Shown: positions 52,391-61,210 of the stretch, in pieces | Position numbering within the stretch: position 1 is the stretch's first letter | Layout: every line of letters starts with the position of its first letter | Assembly: GCF_008014645.1 (NCBI RefSeq) | Contig: NZ_VOWY01000010.1 | Coordinates: 62,001 to 126,000 of the forward strand | DNA: 64,000 nucleotides | DNA from: Collinsella sp. BA40 | Lineage (GTDB): Bacteria; Actinomycetota; Coriobacteriia; Coriobacteriales; Coriobacteriaceae | Direction of reading: 5' to 3' | Program-made: the position numbers and the translations under genes | The notes under the pieces: model-generated | What the model was told of the DNA's origin: nothing | Seen by the model: the letters and a program-made list of their open reading frames with translations, nothing else | Databases searched by the model: none

Positions 52391-53104
52391 CTATTCGTCA
52401 GAATCAATAATCTCCGGATTGAGGTAGTCATCCTCCTCATCTTCAGGATGTTCAAGGGCCTGCTTCATAGCCATGGCGCCCTTAGCCGTATAGATGGCGC
52501 CAGTTGCCACGGAGAAGACGACCCCCAGGTAGACGAAATAGATACCGAGCGGCGCCGCAGCACCGTTAAGGCCGGGGAACGCCGTCCAGCTAGCGGGAAG
52601 TATCCCGATCCCGTCCACGACGGGCAATCCGAGGAGCATAAGCGAAAACCCGCTCATGAGAAGCGCGGTGGCCGCCTTGCCTGAAAAGACGACATCGATG
52701 GGTCGTTTGTGGTATCGACGAACAACAAGATTGCCAAGGCCAAGATAGATATCTCGGCCGATGAGAACGACGCAGATCCAAAACGGAAGCTCGCCTCGAG
52801 CCACGAGGCCCACGACGCCGGTGAAAAGCAGAGCGCGATCAACGATGGGGTCCATCATCTTTCCCAGCCAGCTTACCGTTTTAGTCATTCGTGCAATCTG
52901 CCCGTCCAGCCAATCCGTGGACGCAGCGATCGCATAGATGGCGAGAGCGACGTAACGGTTGTAGTCAGTGACGAACAGATACAGGAATACAAACGTAAGA
53001 ATTAGGCGGAGGAAGGTAATGAAATTCGAAATGGTAAAGATCTTATTGGATGGATAATCGGAGGTTCCGATGAGCTCCTTTTTGATCTTCTTCCTCAGTC
53101 CCAC
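52391..53104 (-). CDS. CDP-alcohol phosphatidyltransferase (second paralogue)
   Basis: Membrane phospholipid synthase of 237 residues with about five membrane helices. The catalytic motif is complete (STDWLDGQIAR, then WLGKMMDPIVDR). The acidic C-terminus (HPEDEEDDYLNPEIIDSDE) is unusual. Similar genes near garA in mycobacteria are annotated pgsA2. Because the true pgsA is likely at 33215, this copy may make cardiolipin or another lipid, which sequence alone cannot settle. Confidence 0.85.
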   Translation of the reverse strand: MGLRKKIKKELIGTSDYPSNKIFTISNFITFLRLILTFVFLYLFVTDYNRYVALAIYAIAASTDWLDGQIARMTKTVSWLGKMMDPIVDRALLFTGVVGLVARGELPFWICVVLIGRDIYLGLGNLVVRRYHKRPIDVVFSGKAATALLMSGFSLMLLGLPVVDGIGILPASWTAFPGLNGAAAPLGIYFVYLGVVFSVATGAIYTAKGAMAMKQALEHPEDEEDDYLNPEIIDSDE

Positions 53105-53284
53105 GATAGGATCCTAACTGCTCTAGAAAATATACGTAAGTCATCATACCCATTTGAGGGGATTGCCATCCAGAGTGTGCCCAGGACTTCAAAAAAAGAG
53201 AATGGCCCCTTTCGCATCGATCCAACGCAACTGTTCGCGAATGCACGCCTTTAAAACTTGCCGAAAACTTTTTTAAAAAAGTCC
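53105..53284. other. Gap between CDP-alcohol transferase and tRNA promoter
   Basis: About 180 bases without a convincing gene. It must hold the minus-strand promoter of the CDP-alcohol transferase unit. An AT-rich, partly palindromic stretch (ACTTTTTTAAAAAAGT) at about 53267-53282 lies just upstream of the tRNA promoter and may be an UP-like element. Confidence 0.35.
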
Positions 53285-53313
53285 TTGCATCGATCGAGTC
53301 ATATGAGTATATT
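53285..53313 (+). promoter_or_regulatory. Promoter of tRNA-Pro
   Basis: TTGCAT at 53285-53290 and TATATT at 53308-53313, spacer exactly 17, about 35 bases before the tRNA. Confidence 0.65.
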
Positions 53314-53347
53314 ATTCCTTGCTGCAAGACACGCAGCACAAACGCTT

Positions 53348-53424
<77 letters not shown>

Positions 53425-53433
53425 GAAGCTTAC

Positions 53434-53462
53434 AGGCCGGTTCTTATGAACCGGCCTTTTTT
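53434..53462 (+). terminator. Terminator after tRNA-Pro
   Basis: A perfect 10-pair stem (53434-53443 with 53448-53457), TTAT loop, then a run of T. Confidence 0.93.
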
Positions 53463-53485
53463 GTATATATGCCGACCGTTAATAA

Positions 53486-53525
53486 CAGGGCGCCCTCGTG
53501 CTTATGCCTGCACGAGGGCGCCCTG
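53486..53525 (-). other. Perfect 16-pair hairpin after coaBC
   Basis: Arms 53486-53501 and 53510-53525 are fully complementary around an eight-base loop, four bases past the coaBC stop codon. The tail on the minus strand (TTATTAACGG) is only weakly T-rich. It probably ends or protects the long minus-strand transcript. Confidence 0.7.
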
Positions 53526-53529
53526 TTTG

Positions 53530-54732
53530 CTACGGAAGAAGCTTCGCAGCCCGTTGGATAATGGCGTAGCCGAGGTCCTCCTTGCGCGCGAGCGGAAGCT
53601 CCTCGTCTCCATCAGCTGTAATCCACCAGACCTTATCGGTGTCGGCTCCAAACGTCGAATGGGGTTGCGATACGTCGTTGGCGACGATCGCATCGCATTT
53701 CTTCGCGACGAGCTTGGAGCGGGCATGGTCGAGCAGGTCGTTGGTCTCGGCGGCAAAGCCTACGACGACGCGCTCCCCCTTTTTAGCCGTCATGGCTGCA
53801 AGTATGTCCTTCGTTTCAACCAGCTCGATGGCATCAAGGTGCTCATAGGCCTTCTTGAGCTTGTGCGAGGCCGTGTGGGCGGGGGTGTAGTCCGCGACGG
53901 CGGCGGCGCAGATCAGCAGGTCCGCGCCAGTGAAAAGGCTGTCGACCGCATCGTACATCTCGGCAGCCGTGCCCACATCGATACGTTCGACGCCGCTAGG
54001 TGCAGCCAACGACGAGGGGCCCGATACAAGGGTGACGGAAGCGCCGAGGTCTCGGGCGGCGCGGGCAAGGGCGTATCCGAATTTACCGGAAGAGCGGTTA
54101 CCGATGAAGCGAACCGGGTCGATTGGTTCTTGCGTTCCGGCCGCCGTGATCAGGACGCTGCGGCCGGAAAGCAGGTTGGAACCACGAAGGAGCCGCAGGG
54201 CGGCATCAACGATACCATCGACCGGCGCCAGCTTGCCCGATCCGACATCACCGCATGCAAGCCTGCCGTCAACCGGTTCGATAACCCGGCAACCACGTCG
54301 CTTGATCGTCTCGATATTCTCTTGGGTAGCTGCCGCCTCCCACATACCGGTATTCATAGCGGGCGCGATGGCGATGGGGGCCTTGGTGGCCAAAAGGGTC
54401 GTACTCAGCAGATCGTCGGCAAGACCGTGCGCCATCTTCGCGATGATATTGGCGGTGGCTGGTGCGACAAGCACCAGATCGGCTTCCTGGGCAAGAGAGA
54501 TATGGTGAATAGGGTCTTCAGGGTCGTCAAACAGGCCGCAAGCGACCTTTTCTCCAGTAAGCGCGCGGAATGTCGTGGGTCCAACGAACTGCATGGCGTG
54601 GTCCGTCATGAGGACCTTTACGCGAACACCCGCCTTCTGGAGAAGGCGGGTGATCTCGCAAGCCTTATAAGCCGCGATGCAGCCCGTGACGCACAACAGC
54701 ACACATGGCTGATGCGAAGGCTGATGTGACAT
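53530..54732 (-). CDS. coaBC: Bifunctional CoaBC (PPC decarboxylase / PPC synthetase)
   Basis: Makes 4'-phosphopantetheine from phosphopantothenate and cysteine, two steps of CoA synthesis. 400 residues. CoaC part (about 1-190): flavin fold with HHISLAQEADLVLVAPATAN and the PAMNTGMW motif, and the substrate loop with GRLACGDVGSGKL carrying the active cysteine. CoaB part (about 190-400): AGTQEPIDPVRFIGNRSSG and AAVADYTP. The start ATG 54732 follows the zinc-ribbon gene by two bases; the frame upstream is not part of it. Last gene of the eleven-gene run. Confidence 0.95.
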   Translation of the reverse strand: MSHQPSHQPCVLLCVTGCIAAYKACEITRLLQKAGVRVKVLMTDHAMQFVGPTTFRALTGEKVACGLFDDPEDPIHHISLAQEADLVLVAPATANIIAKMAHGLADDLLSTTLLATKAPIAIAPAMNTGMWEAAATQENIETIKRRGCRVIEPVDGRLACGDVGSGKLAPVDGIVDAALRLLRGSNLLSGRSVLITAAGTQEPIDPVRFIGNRSSGKFGYALARAARDLGASVTLVSGPSSLAAPSGVERIDVGTAAEMYDAVDSLFTGADLLICAAAVADYTPAHTASHKLKKAYEHLDAIELVETKDILAAMTAKKGERVVVGFAAETNDLLDHARSKLVAKKCDAIVANDVSQPHSTFGADTDKVWWITADGDEELPLARKEDLGYAIIQRAAKLLP

Positions 54733-54734
54733 GA

Positions 54735-55448
54735 TTACTCCACGACCGAACGAACGATGATGCGGTGGCAGTACGGGCACTCCCCTACCTCATCCATAGA
54801 GGCGAGCTCGTCCATAGACGATGGGGACAGCGCGGTGCGGCAGACACTTGGGACGGTGCCCTCGAGCTTCTCAACACCCAGCCCGCGGAAACGCTTCGAT
54901 GCGGCCTCGTAACGCTCATAGAGAGCCCGGTCCATACCGTCCACGAGCGCCTGCCTACGTGCCTTGTTGACGGTTATATCATTTTGCAGGCCGGCGGCCT
55001 TCTCGCGCGCCATCCGCGTGTCGGAGATGACAGAGGCTTCGAATTTAGCGATATAGTCGCTCGCATAGGCTTCGGCATCGAGCACCTTGGTAAGGGCAGC
55101 GCGCTTCTCCTTACGCGTGAACTCGATCTTATCGAGACGCTTGGATATGCTGGAAAGCTGCACTTCGAGATCGCGAACGACATGGTAATTCGCAGGATCC
55201 GCCATCTCGGACTGAGCCTGGTCGACGGCAGCCATGCAGAAGGCCTCGTTTTCATCGAGCTCGGAAAGTTCGTTCTCGATATCCTTGCGCTGGGCAAGCA
55301 GCTTGGTGGCATCCTGCTTGAGCTTCTGGTATGCCTTGCGCTTTTTGGCGAGTTCGCGGATCTCGGGCATACTGTTGAGCTCGGTGGTTAAACGCTCAAG
55401 CTCCAGATCGAGTTCCTGTAGTTTCAATAACGTCGACCCGTCGGTCAT
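54735..55448 (-). CDS. Coiled-coil C-terminal zinc-ribbon protein (CT398-like)
   Basis: 237 residues: a long antiparallel coiled coil (about 5-175, beginning LLKLQELDLELERLTTEL), and a C-terminal zinc-ribbon-like end with CPYC near 226. Family proteins have two CxxC pairs; here the first site reads PSVC, so only one of its two cysteines remains. Homologues are thought to act as chaperones or adaptors in nucleic-acid or secretion processes; function is unclear. ATG 55448 overlaps the nif3-like stop. The nif3/zinc-ribbon pairing is common in actinobacteria. Confidence 0.82.
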   Translation of the reverse strand: MTDGSTLLKLQELDLELERLTTELNSMPEIRELAKKRKAYQKLKQDATKLLAQRKDIENELSELDENEAFCMAAVDQAQSEMADPANYHVVRDLEVQLSSISKRLDKIEFTRKEKRAALTKVLDAEAYASDYIAKFEASVISDTRMAREKAAGLQNDITVNKARRQALVDGMDRALYERYEAASKRFRGLGVEKLEGTVPSVCRTALSPSSMDELASMDEVGECPYCHRIIVRSVVE

Positions 55449-56251
55449 GAGCGCTCTCCTTTTGTATAGGTCCACCATTGATGTGAGGTGCTTATTGTAG
55501 CCACATCGGCAGGTGCGATACCGCTCTCGTACACAGAATTTGCCAATATATCCACGAACGGTAGCTCGGACGCGTCATGACCGAGGAGTATGACGCATAT
55601 ACCGCGTTGGGCAAGGTCTTGACAGACGTGATAGCCTGCCTCGCCGCAAACAATGGCATCGGCGCCCGCGGCAATCGCTTGGACTCCGAAGTCGCCGAGC
55701 GAGCCGCCGAGTATCGCCAGCGTATGCACGCGACATGTGGGATCTCCCCAAACGCGCGGGGTGGTGTCGAAGGCATCGGCGCATCGAGCTGCAAGGTCTT
55801 CGACAGTGCATGCCGGCATATCGACGAGCGAACCCAGCCCTGGATTCATAGGCTGTTCGGGAAACTCGAGCGAGGAGCGGGCCGATGCGCCAAGCAGCTC
55901 CGGTAGCTTCGCGCGCACCTCAAGCGAACGGTCGAGATTCGTATGAAGCGAGATGATGCTGATGCCAAGCCGTATGGCAGTAAAGACCGCTCCCGATGAG
56001 CTCGGTGCATCGCGATGAGGCGGGCAAAAGGCACCGGGTGCTTTGATGTATACGGGATGATGCGTTACAAGCACGTTGCAGCCGCGTGCATGCGCTTCAC
56101 GTAGAACCGCCTCGGTTACATCGAGGGCCACGGCGACGCGACGGACCTCATCTGAAGGGTCTCCAACAGATAATCCGACGTGATCCCAGGCTTCGGCGGT
56201 TGCAAGCGGGTAACGGTCCAGCAGCGACGCGAGTAGATCTTGAACCTTCAT
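55445..56251 (-). CDS. Nif3-like dinuclear metal protein
   Basis: Protein of the NIF3/YqfO family, a hexamer with a two-metal site; some members act as GTP cyclohydrolase-like enzymes, but the cell role is unknown. 268 residues, the short form without the inserted domain. Metal ligands: VTHHPVYIKA near 63, LHTNLD near 103 and a C-terminal GHDASELPFVDIL near 225 (usual pattern GH-x-x-SE). Linked by overlap to the zinc-ribbon gene. Confidence 0.9.
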   Translation of the reverse strand: MKVQDLLASLLDRYPLATAEAWDHVGLSVGDPSDEVRRVAVALDVTEAVLREAHARGCNVLVTHHPVYIKAPGAFCPPHRDAPSSSGAVFTAIRLGISIISLHTNLDRSLEVRAKLPELLGASARSSLEFPEQPMNPGLGSLVDMPACTVEDLAARCADAFDTTPRVWGDPTCRVHTLAILGGSLGDFGVQAIAAGADAIVCGEAGYHVCQDLAQRGICVILLGHDASELPFVDILANSVYESGIAPADVATISTSHQWWTYTKGERS

Positions 56252-56259
56252 GGCGCTCC

Positions 56260-57435
56260 TTAAGCGATGATCTGCTCGAGGGCATCTGCGAATCGGTCAA
56301 GCGATGGCGCATCCACGCGATCGTCGAAGGAGATTCGAAGGGACCCCAGGGCTTCGTTCTTGGAGATGCCCATCGCCGTGAGCACATGGCTTGCATCCAT
56401 AGATCCGCTCGAGCATGCCGAAGCGGCGGAAACGGCGAAGCCGGCGGCATCGAGCTTGAGAATCAGCTCCTCGGATTCGAAACCACGAACCATGATGGAG
56501 ACGATACCGGGCAGACGTGGAACGGCGGCCGGATCTTCCATGGTGGGCTTGATGCGCTCGTGTGCGCACAGACGCTCGTAGAGCGCATCGGAGCAGTCGC
56601 GTACGAAAGCGGCATCCTTATCGATGCGATCGTGGAGCTCGCGCGCGGCTGCGGCAAAGCCAACGATGGCGCGAAGGTCCTGTGTGCCGGGGCGCAGACC
56701 TCCCTCCTGACCGCCGCCGTGCATCAGCGGCTGCACGGGCGTGCGGCTCTTGAGGTAGAGCGCGCCGATCCCCACGGGCCCGCCGACTTTATGACCTGCC
56801 ACCGAAAGGGCATCGACCCCGAGGTCGCGCACGTCGAACGGCGTGTGCAGCCAGCCCTGGACAGCGTCGGCATGGAATCGCGCGCCATAGGCATGCGCCA
56901 CGGACGCGAGTTCGCGAACGGGCTGGATGACACCCGTCTCGTTGTTGGCGAGCATGATGGATACCAGCGCGACATCGGACCCCATCAGCGCTTCGAGGGC
57001 CTCGTGCTCGACATAGCCGCGACGACACGGCGACACGAGGTCGACGGCAAAGCCCGCATTGCGCAGCAGCCCCACGTTATCGAGGATGGAATCGTGCTCG
57101 ATTGCCGAGATGATTACGCGGTTGCGAGCATGGTCGCGCTGGCGAACGCCGGCGGCGATACCGTGTACGGCCAGGTGATTCGATTCCGTTCCGCCGCCGG
57201 TGAAGATGACTTCGGAAGCGCGCACCGAACGACCGAAGGTCGCCGCGACGGCACGCCTGCAGGCCTCGAGTTCCGTCTGGGCGGCGCGCCCAAGGGAATG
57301 CAGGGAGTTGGGATTGGCGCCGGCATACGCAGCGCGATCGTACGCTTCTTGGGCCCGTATGGCTTCGGGCCGCATGGGCGTTGATGCGGCGTAGTCGAGA
57401 TCGACGAGGGCGGCGAGCGAATCGTTATCCAGCAT
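56260..57435 (-). CDS. Cysteine desulfurase
   Basis: PLP enzyme of the NifS/IscS class that releases sulfur from cysteine for Fe-S clusters and tRNA thiolation. 391 residues: start LVDLDYAASTPMRPEAI, PLP lysine in VAGHKVGGPVGIGALY near 205, and the active cysteine in SAASACSSGSMDASHVL near 325. Sulfur from such an enzyme is needed by thiI and by the many radical SAM proteins of this window. No scaffold gene is adjacent. Confidence 0.93.
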   Translation of the reverse strand: MLDNDSLAALVDLDYAASTPMRPEAIRAQEAYDRAAYAGANPNSLHSLGRAAQTELEACRRAVAATFGRSVRASEVIFTGGGTESNHLAVHGIAAGVRQRDHARNRVIISAIEHDSILDNVGLLRNAGFAVDLVSPCRRGYVEHEALEALMGSDVALVSIMLANNETGVIQPVRELASVAHAYGARFHADAVQGWLHTPFDVRDLGVDALSVAGHKVGGPVGIGALYLKSRTPVQPLMHGGGQEGGLRPGTQDLRAIVGFAAAARELHDRIDKDAAFVRDCSDALYERLCAHERIKPTMEDPAAVPRLPGIVSIMVRGFESEELILKLDAAGFAVSAASACSSGSMDASHVLTAMGISKNEALGSLRISFDDRVDAPSLDRFADALEQIIA

Positions 57436-57437
57436 GT

Positions 57438-58118
57438 TTAGCCACGCGCCGATGCAAGACCGCGAGTTCCGAGCTCGCGAATGACATCGATTTCGGATGC
57501 AGGGTCATCGGCGCCGAAAACCGCCGAGCCGGCAACTACCATGTTGGCACCGGCGGCGCAAACAGCTTCGACGTTCTTGCGGGACACGCCGCCGTCGACC
57601 TCGATGAGCGGAGAGACGCCGTGGCGCTCGCACAGTGCGCGCAGCTCGCGAATCTTGGCGAAGGTGCCCTCGATAAAGGACTGGCCGCCAAAACCGGGAT
57701 TGACGCTCATGAGCAGCACCGCGTCGACGTCTTCGATGATGTTCTCGAGGAGGCTCACGGGGGTTGCCGGGTTGAGGACGACGCCGGCCTTCACGCCGCG
57801 CGACTGAATATGCTTGAGCGTGCCGTGCAGATGCGTAGAAGCCTCGAAGTGGATCGTGATAAGATCTGCGCCCGCATCGATATACCAATCGACGGTGTCA
57901 TCGGGATTGGTAACCATCATATGAACGTCGAGCGGTACGTCGGTAGAGCGCTTGCATGCACCCACGATGCCGGCGCCGAACGTCAGGTTCTTCGTGAAAT
58001 GGCCGTCCATCACATCGATATGAATATAGTCGGCGCCGGCGATCTTATCCAGATCGTCGGCGAGGTGCGCCATGTCGGCGGACAGGATAGACGGGGATAC
58101 CAGAACGGAATCGTGCAT
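57438..58118 (-). CDS. rpe: Ribulose-phosphate 3-epimerase
   Basis: Interconverts ribulose-5-phosphate and xylulose-5-phosphate in the pentose phosphate pathway. 226 residues: SPSILSADMAHL, HIDVMDGHF, VHMMVTNPD, MSVNPGFGGQSFI, and EVDGGVS, the full set of barrel motifs with metal ligands. The ATG 58118 matches the family; the open frame upstream is only a shadow of gpsA. Confidence 0.95.
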   Translation of the reverse strand: MHDSVLVSPSILSADMAHLADDLDKIAGADYIHIDVMDGHFTKNLTFGAGIVGACKRSTDVPLDVHMMVTNPDDTVDWYIDAGADLITIHFEASTHLHGTLKHIQSRGVKAGVVLNPATPVSLLENIIEDVDAVLLMSVNPGFGGQSFIEGTFAKIRELRALCERHGVSPLIEVDGGVSRKNVEAVCAAGANMVVAGSAVFGADDPASEIDVIRELGTRGLASARG

Positions 58119-58131
58119 GGTCGACACTCTC

Positions 58132-59139
58132 CTAATCGTCGATACCGTAGAACTCTTGCGTGGGGCAGCGGTCAGTGAGCAACTCCAGCGCCTCTGCGAT
58201 AGTACCACCATGGAAGAGCGTGCGGTTGAGCACCGAGGTGAGCGGCACCTCGACCCCGAGGCGGTCCGCAAGCTCGGCGACGCTGATCGCGGCGGCTGCA
58301 CCCTCGACGACCATATGGGAGCTATCCTGGTATTCATCGAGGCTCACGCCATGGGAGAACGCGACGCCGAAGCTGCGATTGCGGGAATGTTCGGACGTAC
58401 AGGTGGCAACGAGGTCGCCCATACCCGCGAGCCCCATGCAGGTGATGGGATCGCCCCCGCGCGCGCTGACGACGCGGCTGATTTCGGCAAGGCCGCGCGT
58501 CATGATGAGGGCGAGGGTGTTGTCGCCGTATCCGGCGCCGGCGGAGATGCCGCAGACGATGGCGATAATGTTCTTCATGGCACCGCATGTCTCGACACCC
58601 ACCATGTCGTGCGAGACATAGATGCGAAACGCCTGGGTGATAAGAAGGCGTTTAAAGAAATCGCTGATCGCGGGATCCTCGGAGGCGATGACGGCGGCGG
58701 AAAGTCCGCCGCGGCAGATCTCTTCGGCGTGATTGGGGCCGGAAAGGGCGGCGATACGCTCGGGATGGCCGATTTCATCGGCGATGACCTCGCTCATCAG
58801 CAACCCGGTGCCGGGCTCGACGCCCTTCGTAAGGCAGAGGACGGGCGTCGCGCTATCCATGAAATCGGCCGCATCGTGCGCAACGGAGCGAAGGTGGGCG
58901 GAAGGGACTGCAAACACGACGCCGTCTGCCCCCTTGAGCGCTTCTTGGATGCTCGCGGTCGCGGCAATGTTGGCAGGAAGCTCGTAGTCGGAGAGATAGC
59001 GCGGATTGCGACCATGCTCGTTGATCCCACGAGCGGTCTCGTCGCCATGGGCCCACATGACCACTGAGTCGGCATGCGCGGCGGCGAGGCCGGCGACGGC
59101 CGTGCCCCATGAACCGGAACCGATAAGGGCGATCTTCAT
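58132..59139 (-). CDS. gpsA: Glycerol-3-phosphate dehydrogenase [NAD(P)+]
   Basis: Reduces dihydroxyacetone phosphate to glycerol-3-phosphate, the backbone for phospholipids. 335 residues: NAD motif IGSGSWGTAVAGL near 6, the catalytic lysine in CGAMKNIIAI near 185, and the substrate loop EHSRNRSFG. ATG 59139 shares its A with the plsY stop (TGATG), which couples the step that makes glycerol-3-phosphate with the acyltransferase that uses it. Confidence 0.96.
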   Translation of the reverse strand: MKIALIGSGSWGTAVAGLAAAHADSVVMWAHGDETARGINEHGRNPRYLSDYELPANIAATASIQEALKGADGVVFAVPSAHLRSVAHDAADFMDSATPVLCLTKGVEPGTGLLMSEVIADEIGHPERIAALSGPNHAEEICRGGLSAAVIASEDPAISDFFKRLLITQAFRIYVSHDMVGVETCGAMKNIIAIVCGISAGAGYGDNTLALIMTRGLAEISRVVSARGGDPITCMGLAGMGDLVATCTSEHSRNRSFGVAFSHGVSLDEYQDSSHMVVEGAAAAISVAELADRLGVEVPLTSVLNRTLFHGGTIAEALELLTDRCPTQEFYGIDD

Positions 59140-59831
59140 CACTCATCATCCTTCGTGGTCACACGCTTGGTAAACGACAGTTTCGATTCCTTGCCCGCGC
59201 GCAGGCGTGCGATGTTGGCGCGATGGGCCCATACGACCGTCCAACCAAGGACGGCCCATAGGGCCAGGGCGGCGGGGCCCATGGAGGGAAACGTCACGAA
59301 CATGGTAAGAGGAACGAGGCCGGCCGTGACGATCGAACCGAGTGAAACGAACTTGGTGAGCGCGACAAGCACGATGAAGATGCCGAGATGGACGAGCGCG
59401 AGCGGCCAGCAGTAGCCGAACAGGATGCCGACGCCCGTGGCGATACCCTTGCCGCCATGGAAGTGCAGGTACGGTGAGAAGATGTGCCCATAGAGACTTG
59501 CCAGTGCAACAAGCACGACAAGCCAGTCTCCCGAAGCACCCGGAACCAGCGACCATGCGGGCGCTCCGAGCCCGAGCACCGGGATGAGCCAGCGGGCGGC
59601 GACGACGCATACCGTACCCTTGAGTAGGTCGAAGAGCAGCGTGAGCGCAGCAACCTTCGGCCCCGCGACACGCAGGGCGTTCGTGGTGCCGATGTTGCCC
59701 GAACCGGCCTGCTGGATATCGACGTTCCCAAGGCATTTGCCCAAGATCTTGCCGAAGGGGATACCGCACAGGAAGTACGCGGCCACGCAGCAGACGGCCG
59801 TCACGATCAAGGCACGCGCGAAATCGTCCAT
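59139..59831 (-). CDS. plsY: Glycerol-3-phosphate acyltransferase PlsY
   Basis: Membrane enzyme that acylates glycerol-3-phosphate with acyl-phosphate. 230 residues, about five or six membrane helices. Family motifs: SGNIGTTNALRV near 45, LKGTVCVV near 70, HGGKGIATGVGILFG near 125. ATG 59831 is preferred to TTG 59834. It sits between der and gpsA, with PlsC further up in the same unit, giving all early steps to phosphatidate except the acyl-phosphate supply. Confidence 0.95.
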   Translation of the reverse strand: MDDFARALIVTAVCCVAAYFLCGIPFGKILGKCLGNVDIQQAGSGNIGTTNALRVAGPKVAALTLLFDLLKGTVCVVAARWLIPVLGLGAPAWSLVPGASGDWLVVLVALASLYGHIFSPYLHFHGGKGIATGVGILFGYCWPLALVHLGIFIVLVALTKFVSLGSIVTAGLVPLTMFVTFPSMGPAALALWAVLGWTVVWAHRANIARLRAGKESKLSFTKRVTTKDDE

Positions 59832-59837
59832 CAACCC

Positions 59838-61175
59838 TTACGCCTCCTTGGCTTTCTGGTCCTTCTTGCGGAAACGCAGTCGAATCGGCGTCCCCTTGAA
59901 ATCGAAGGCGGCGCGCATGCGGTTTTCCACATAGCGCTTGTACGTATCGTTAACCAAATCGGTATGGTTGACGAAGAACGTGAAGGTCGGCGGCTTGGAG
60001 CCCGTCTGGGTTACGTAGTGCATGCGCAGGCGACGCTTGCCATCGACCACGGTGTGTCCGAACTCGCGCATCTCGGTGAGCATCTGGTTGAGCTTCGACG
60101 TGGACACCTTGCTTGCACGAGCGGCTGCGGCGGCGTCGATGTGCTGCCAGATCTTCTCGACCGACCTGCCGGTGAGCGCCGAGATACGAAGGTAGCTGGC
60201 CCAGGGTGCAAGCGTCATGCGACGGTCAACCGTCTCCATCATGTGCTCGCGCTCGCGATCGGTGGTGAGGAGGTCCCACTTGTTGAGCAGGATCACCAGT
60301 GCGCAACCGCGCTCGATGGCGAGGTTGGCGACCTTCTGATCCTGTTCGGTCATGCCAACGGACGAGTCGATGACGAGCAGTGCGACATCGGCGCGGTCGA
60401 TGGCGCGCAGGCCGCGAACCATCGAATAGTACTCGATGTTCTCGTAGACGGTGCTCTTCTTACGGATGCCCGCCGTGTCGACCATGCGGTAGCGGCGGCC
60501 GTTGCGTTCGACGATCGTATCGATGGCATCGCGCGTGGTGCCGGCGACGTTGGACACGATGGACCGATCGGATCCGATGATCTTGTTGAACAGGGAGGAT
60601 TTACCGGCGTTGGGACGACCGATGATGGCGACCGAGATCATGTCGGGGTCGTCGTCCTCGGTCAGCTCCTCCTCATCGGGGAAAAGCGCGACGATATCGT
60701 CAAGCAGGTCGCCCGTGCCATGGCCGTGCAGCGCCGACACGGGGATAGGCTCGCCCACGCCCAGCGAGTAGAACTCCCAAAGGTTGTCGGCCTCGCGCTC
60801 GGGATTGTCGAGCTTGTTGACGAGGAGGAACACGGGGACCTTGACATGCTTGAGCATGCGCGCAACGCTCTCATCTTCCTCGGTGACGCCGGTGGTGCCG
60901 TCGGCCACGAACAGGATCGCGGAGGCCTCCTCGCAGGCGGCGAGCGCCTGGTCGCGAATGGAGCCCGAGAAGATATCCTCGCTTTTCAGCGGCTCGATAC
61001 CGCCGGTGTCGACAAGCGTGAACTCGCGGCCGTTCCAATCGGCATCGTGGTAGCTGCGGTCGCGCGTAACGCCGCGGCTCTGATGGACGATGGCGTCGGC
61101 GGTCTGCGCGATGCGGTTCACCAACGTGGATTTACCGACATTCGGTCGGCCGACGATGGCGACGATAGGTTTCAT
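59838..61175 (-). CDS. der: GTPase Der (EngA)
   Basis: Double GTPase needed for 50S subunit assembly. 445 residues: GTPase domain 1 with GRPNVGKSTLVNR near 8 and DTGGIE, a short acidic linker (EEELTEDDDPD), GTPase domain 2 with GRPNAGKSSLFNK near 187 and DTAGIRKKSTV, and a C-terminal KH-like domain with FTFFVNH and YLENRMR-like YVENRMRAAFDF. The DUF512 protein just upstream is its usual neighbour. Confidence 0.96.
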   Translation of the reverse strand: MKPIVAIVGRPNVGKSTLVNRIAQTADAIVHQSRGVTRDRSYHDADWNGREFTLVDTGGIEPLKSEDIFSGSIRDQALAACEEASAILFVADGTTGVTEEDESVARMLKHVKVPVFLLVNKLDNPEREADNLWEFYSLGVGEPIPVSALHGHGTGDLLDDIVALFPDEEELTEDDDPDMISVAIIGRPNAGKSSLFNKIIGSDRSIVSNVAGTTRDAIDTIVERNGRRYRMVDTAGIRKKSTVYENIEYYSMVRGLRAIDRADVALLVIDSSVGMTEQDQKVANLAIERGCALVILLNKWDLLTTDREREHMMETVDRRMTLAPWASYLRISALTGRSVEKIWQHIDAAAAARASKVSTSKLNQMLTEMREFGHTVVDGKRRLRMHYVTQTGSKPPTFTFFVNHTDLVNDTYKRYVENRMRAAFDFKGTPIRLRFRKKDQKAKEA

Positions 61176-61210
61176 ATAGACGCTCCTCGATAAGAAGAAT
61201 TACGATACGG

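Noticed and set aside
59964-61193. 409-codon plus-strand frame opposite der
   Set aside because: Antisense to a certain essential gene, no promoter or ribosome site, composition typical of a shadow.
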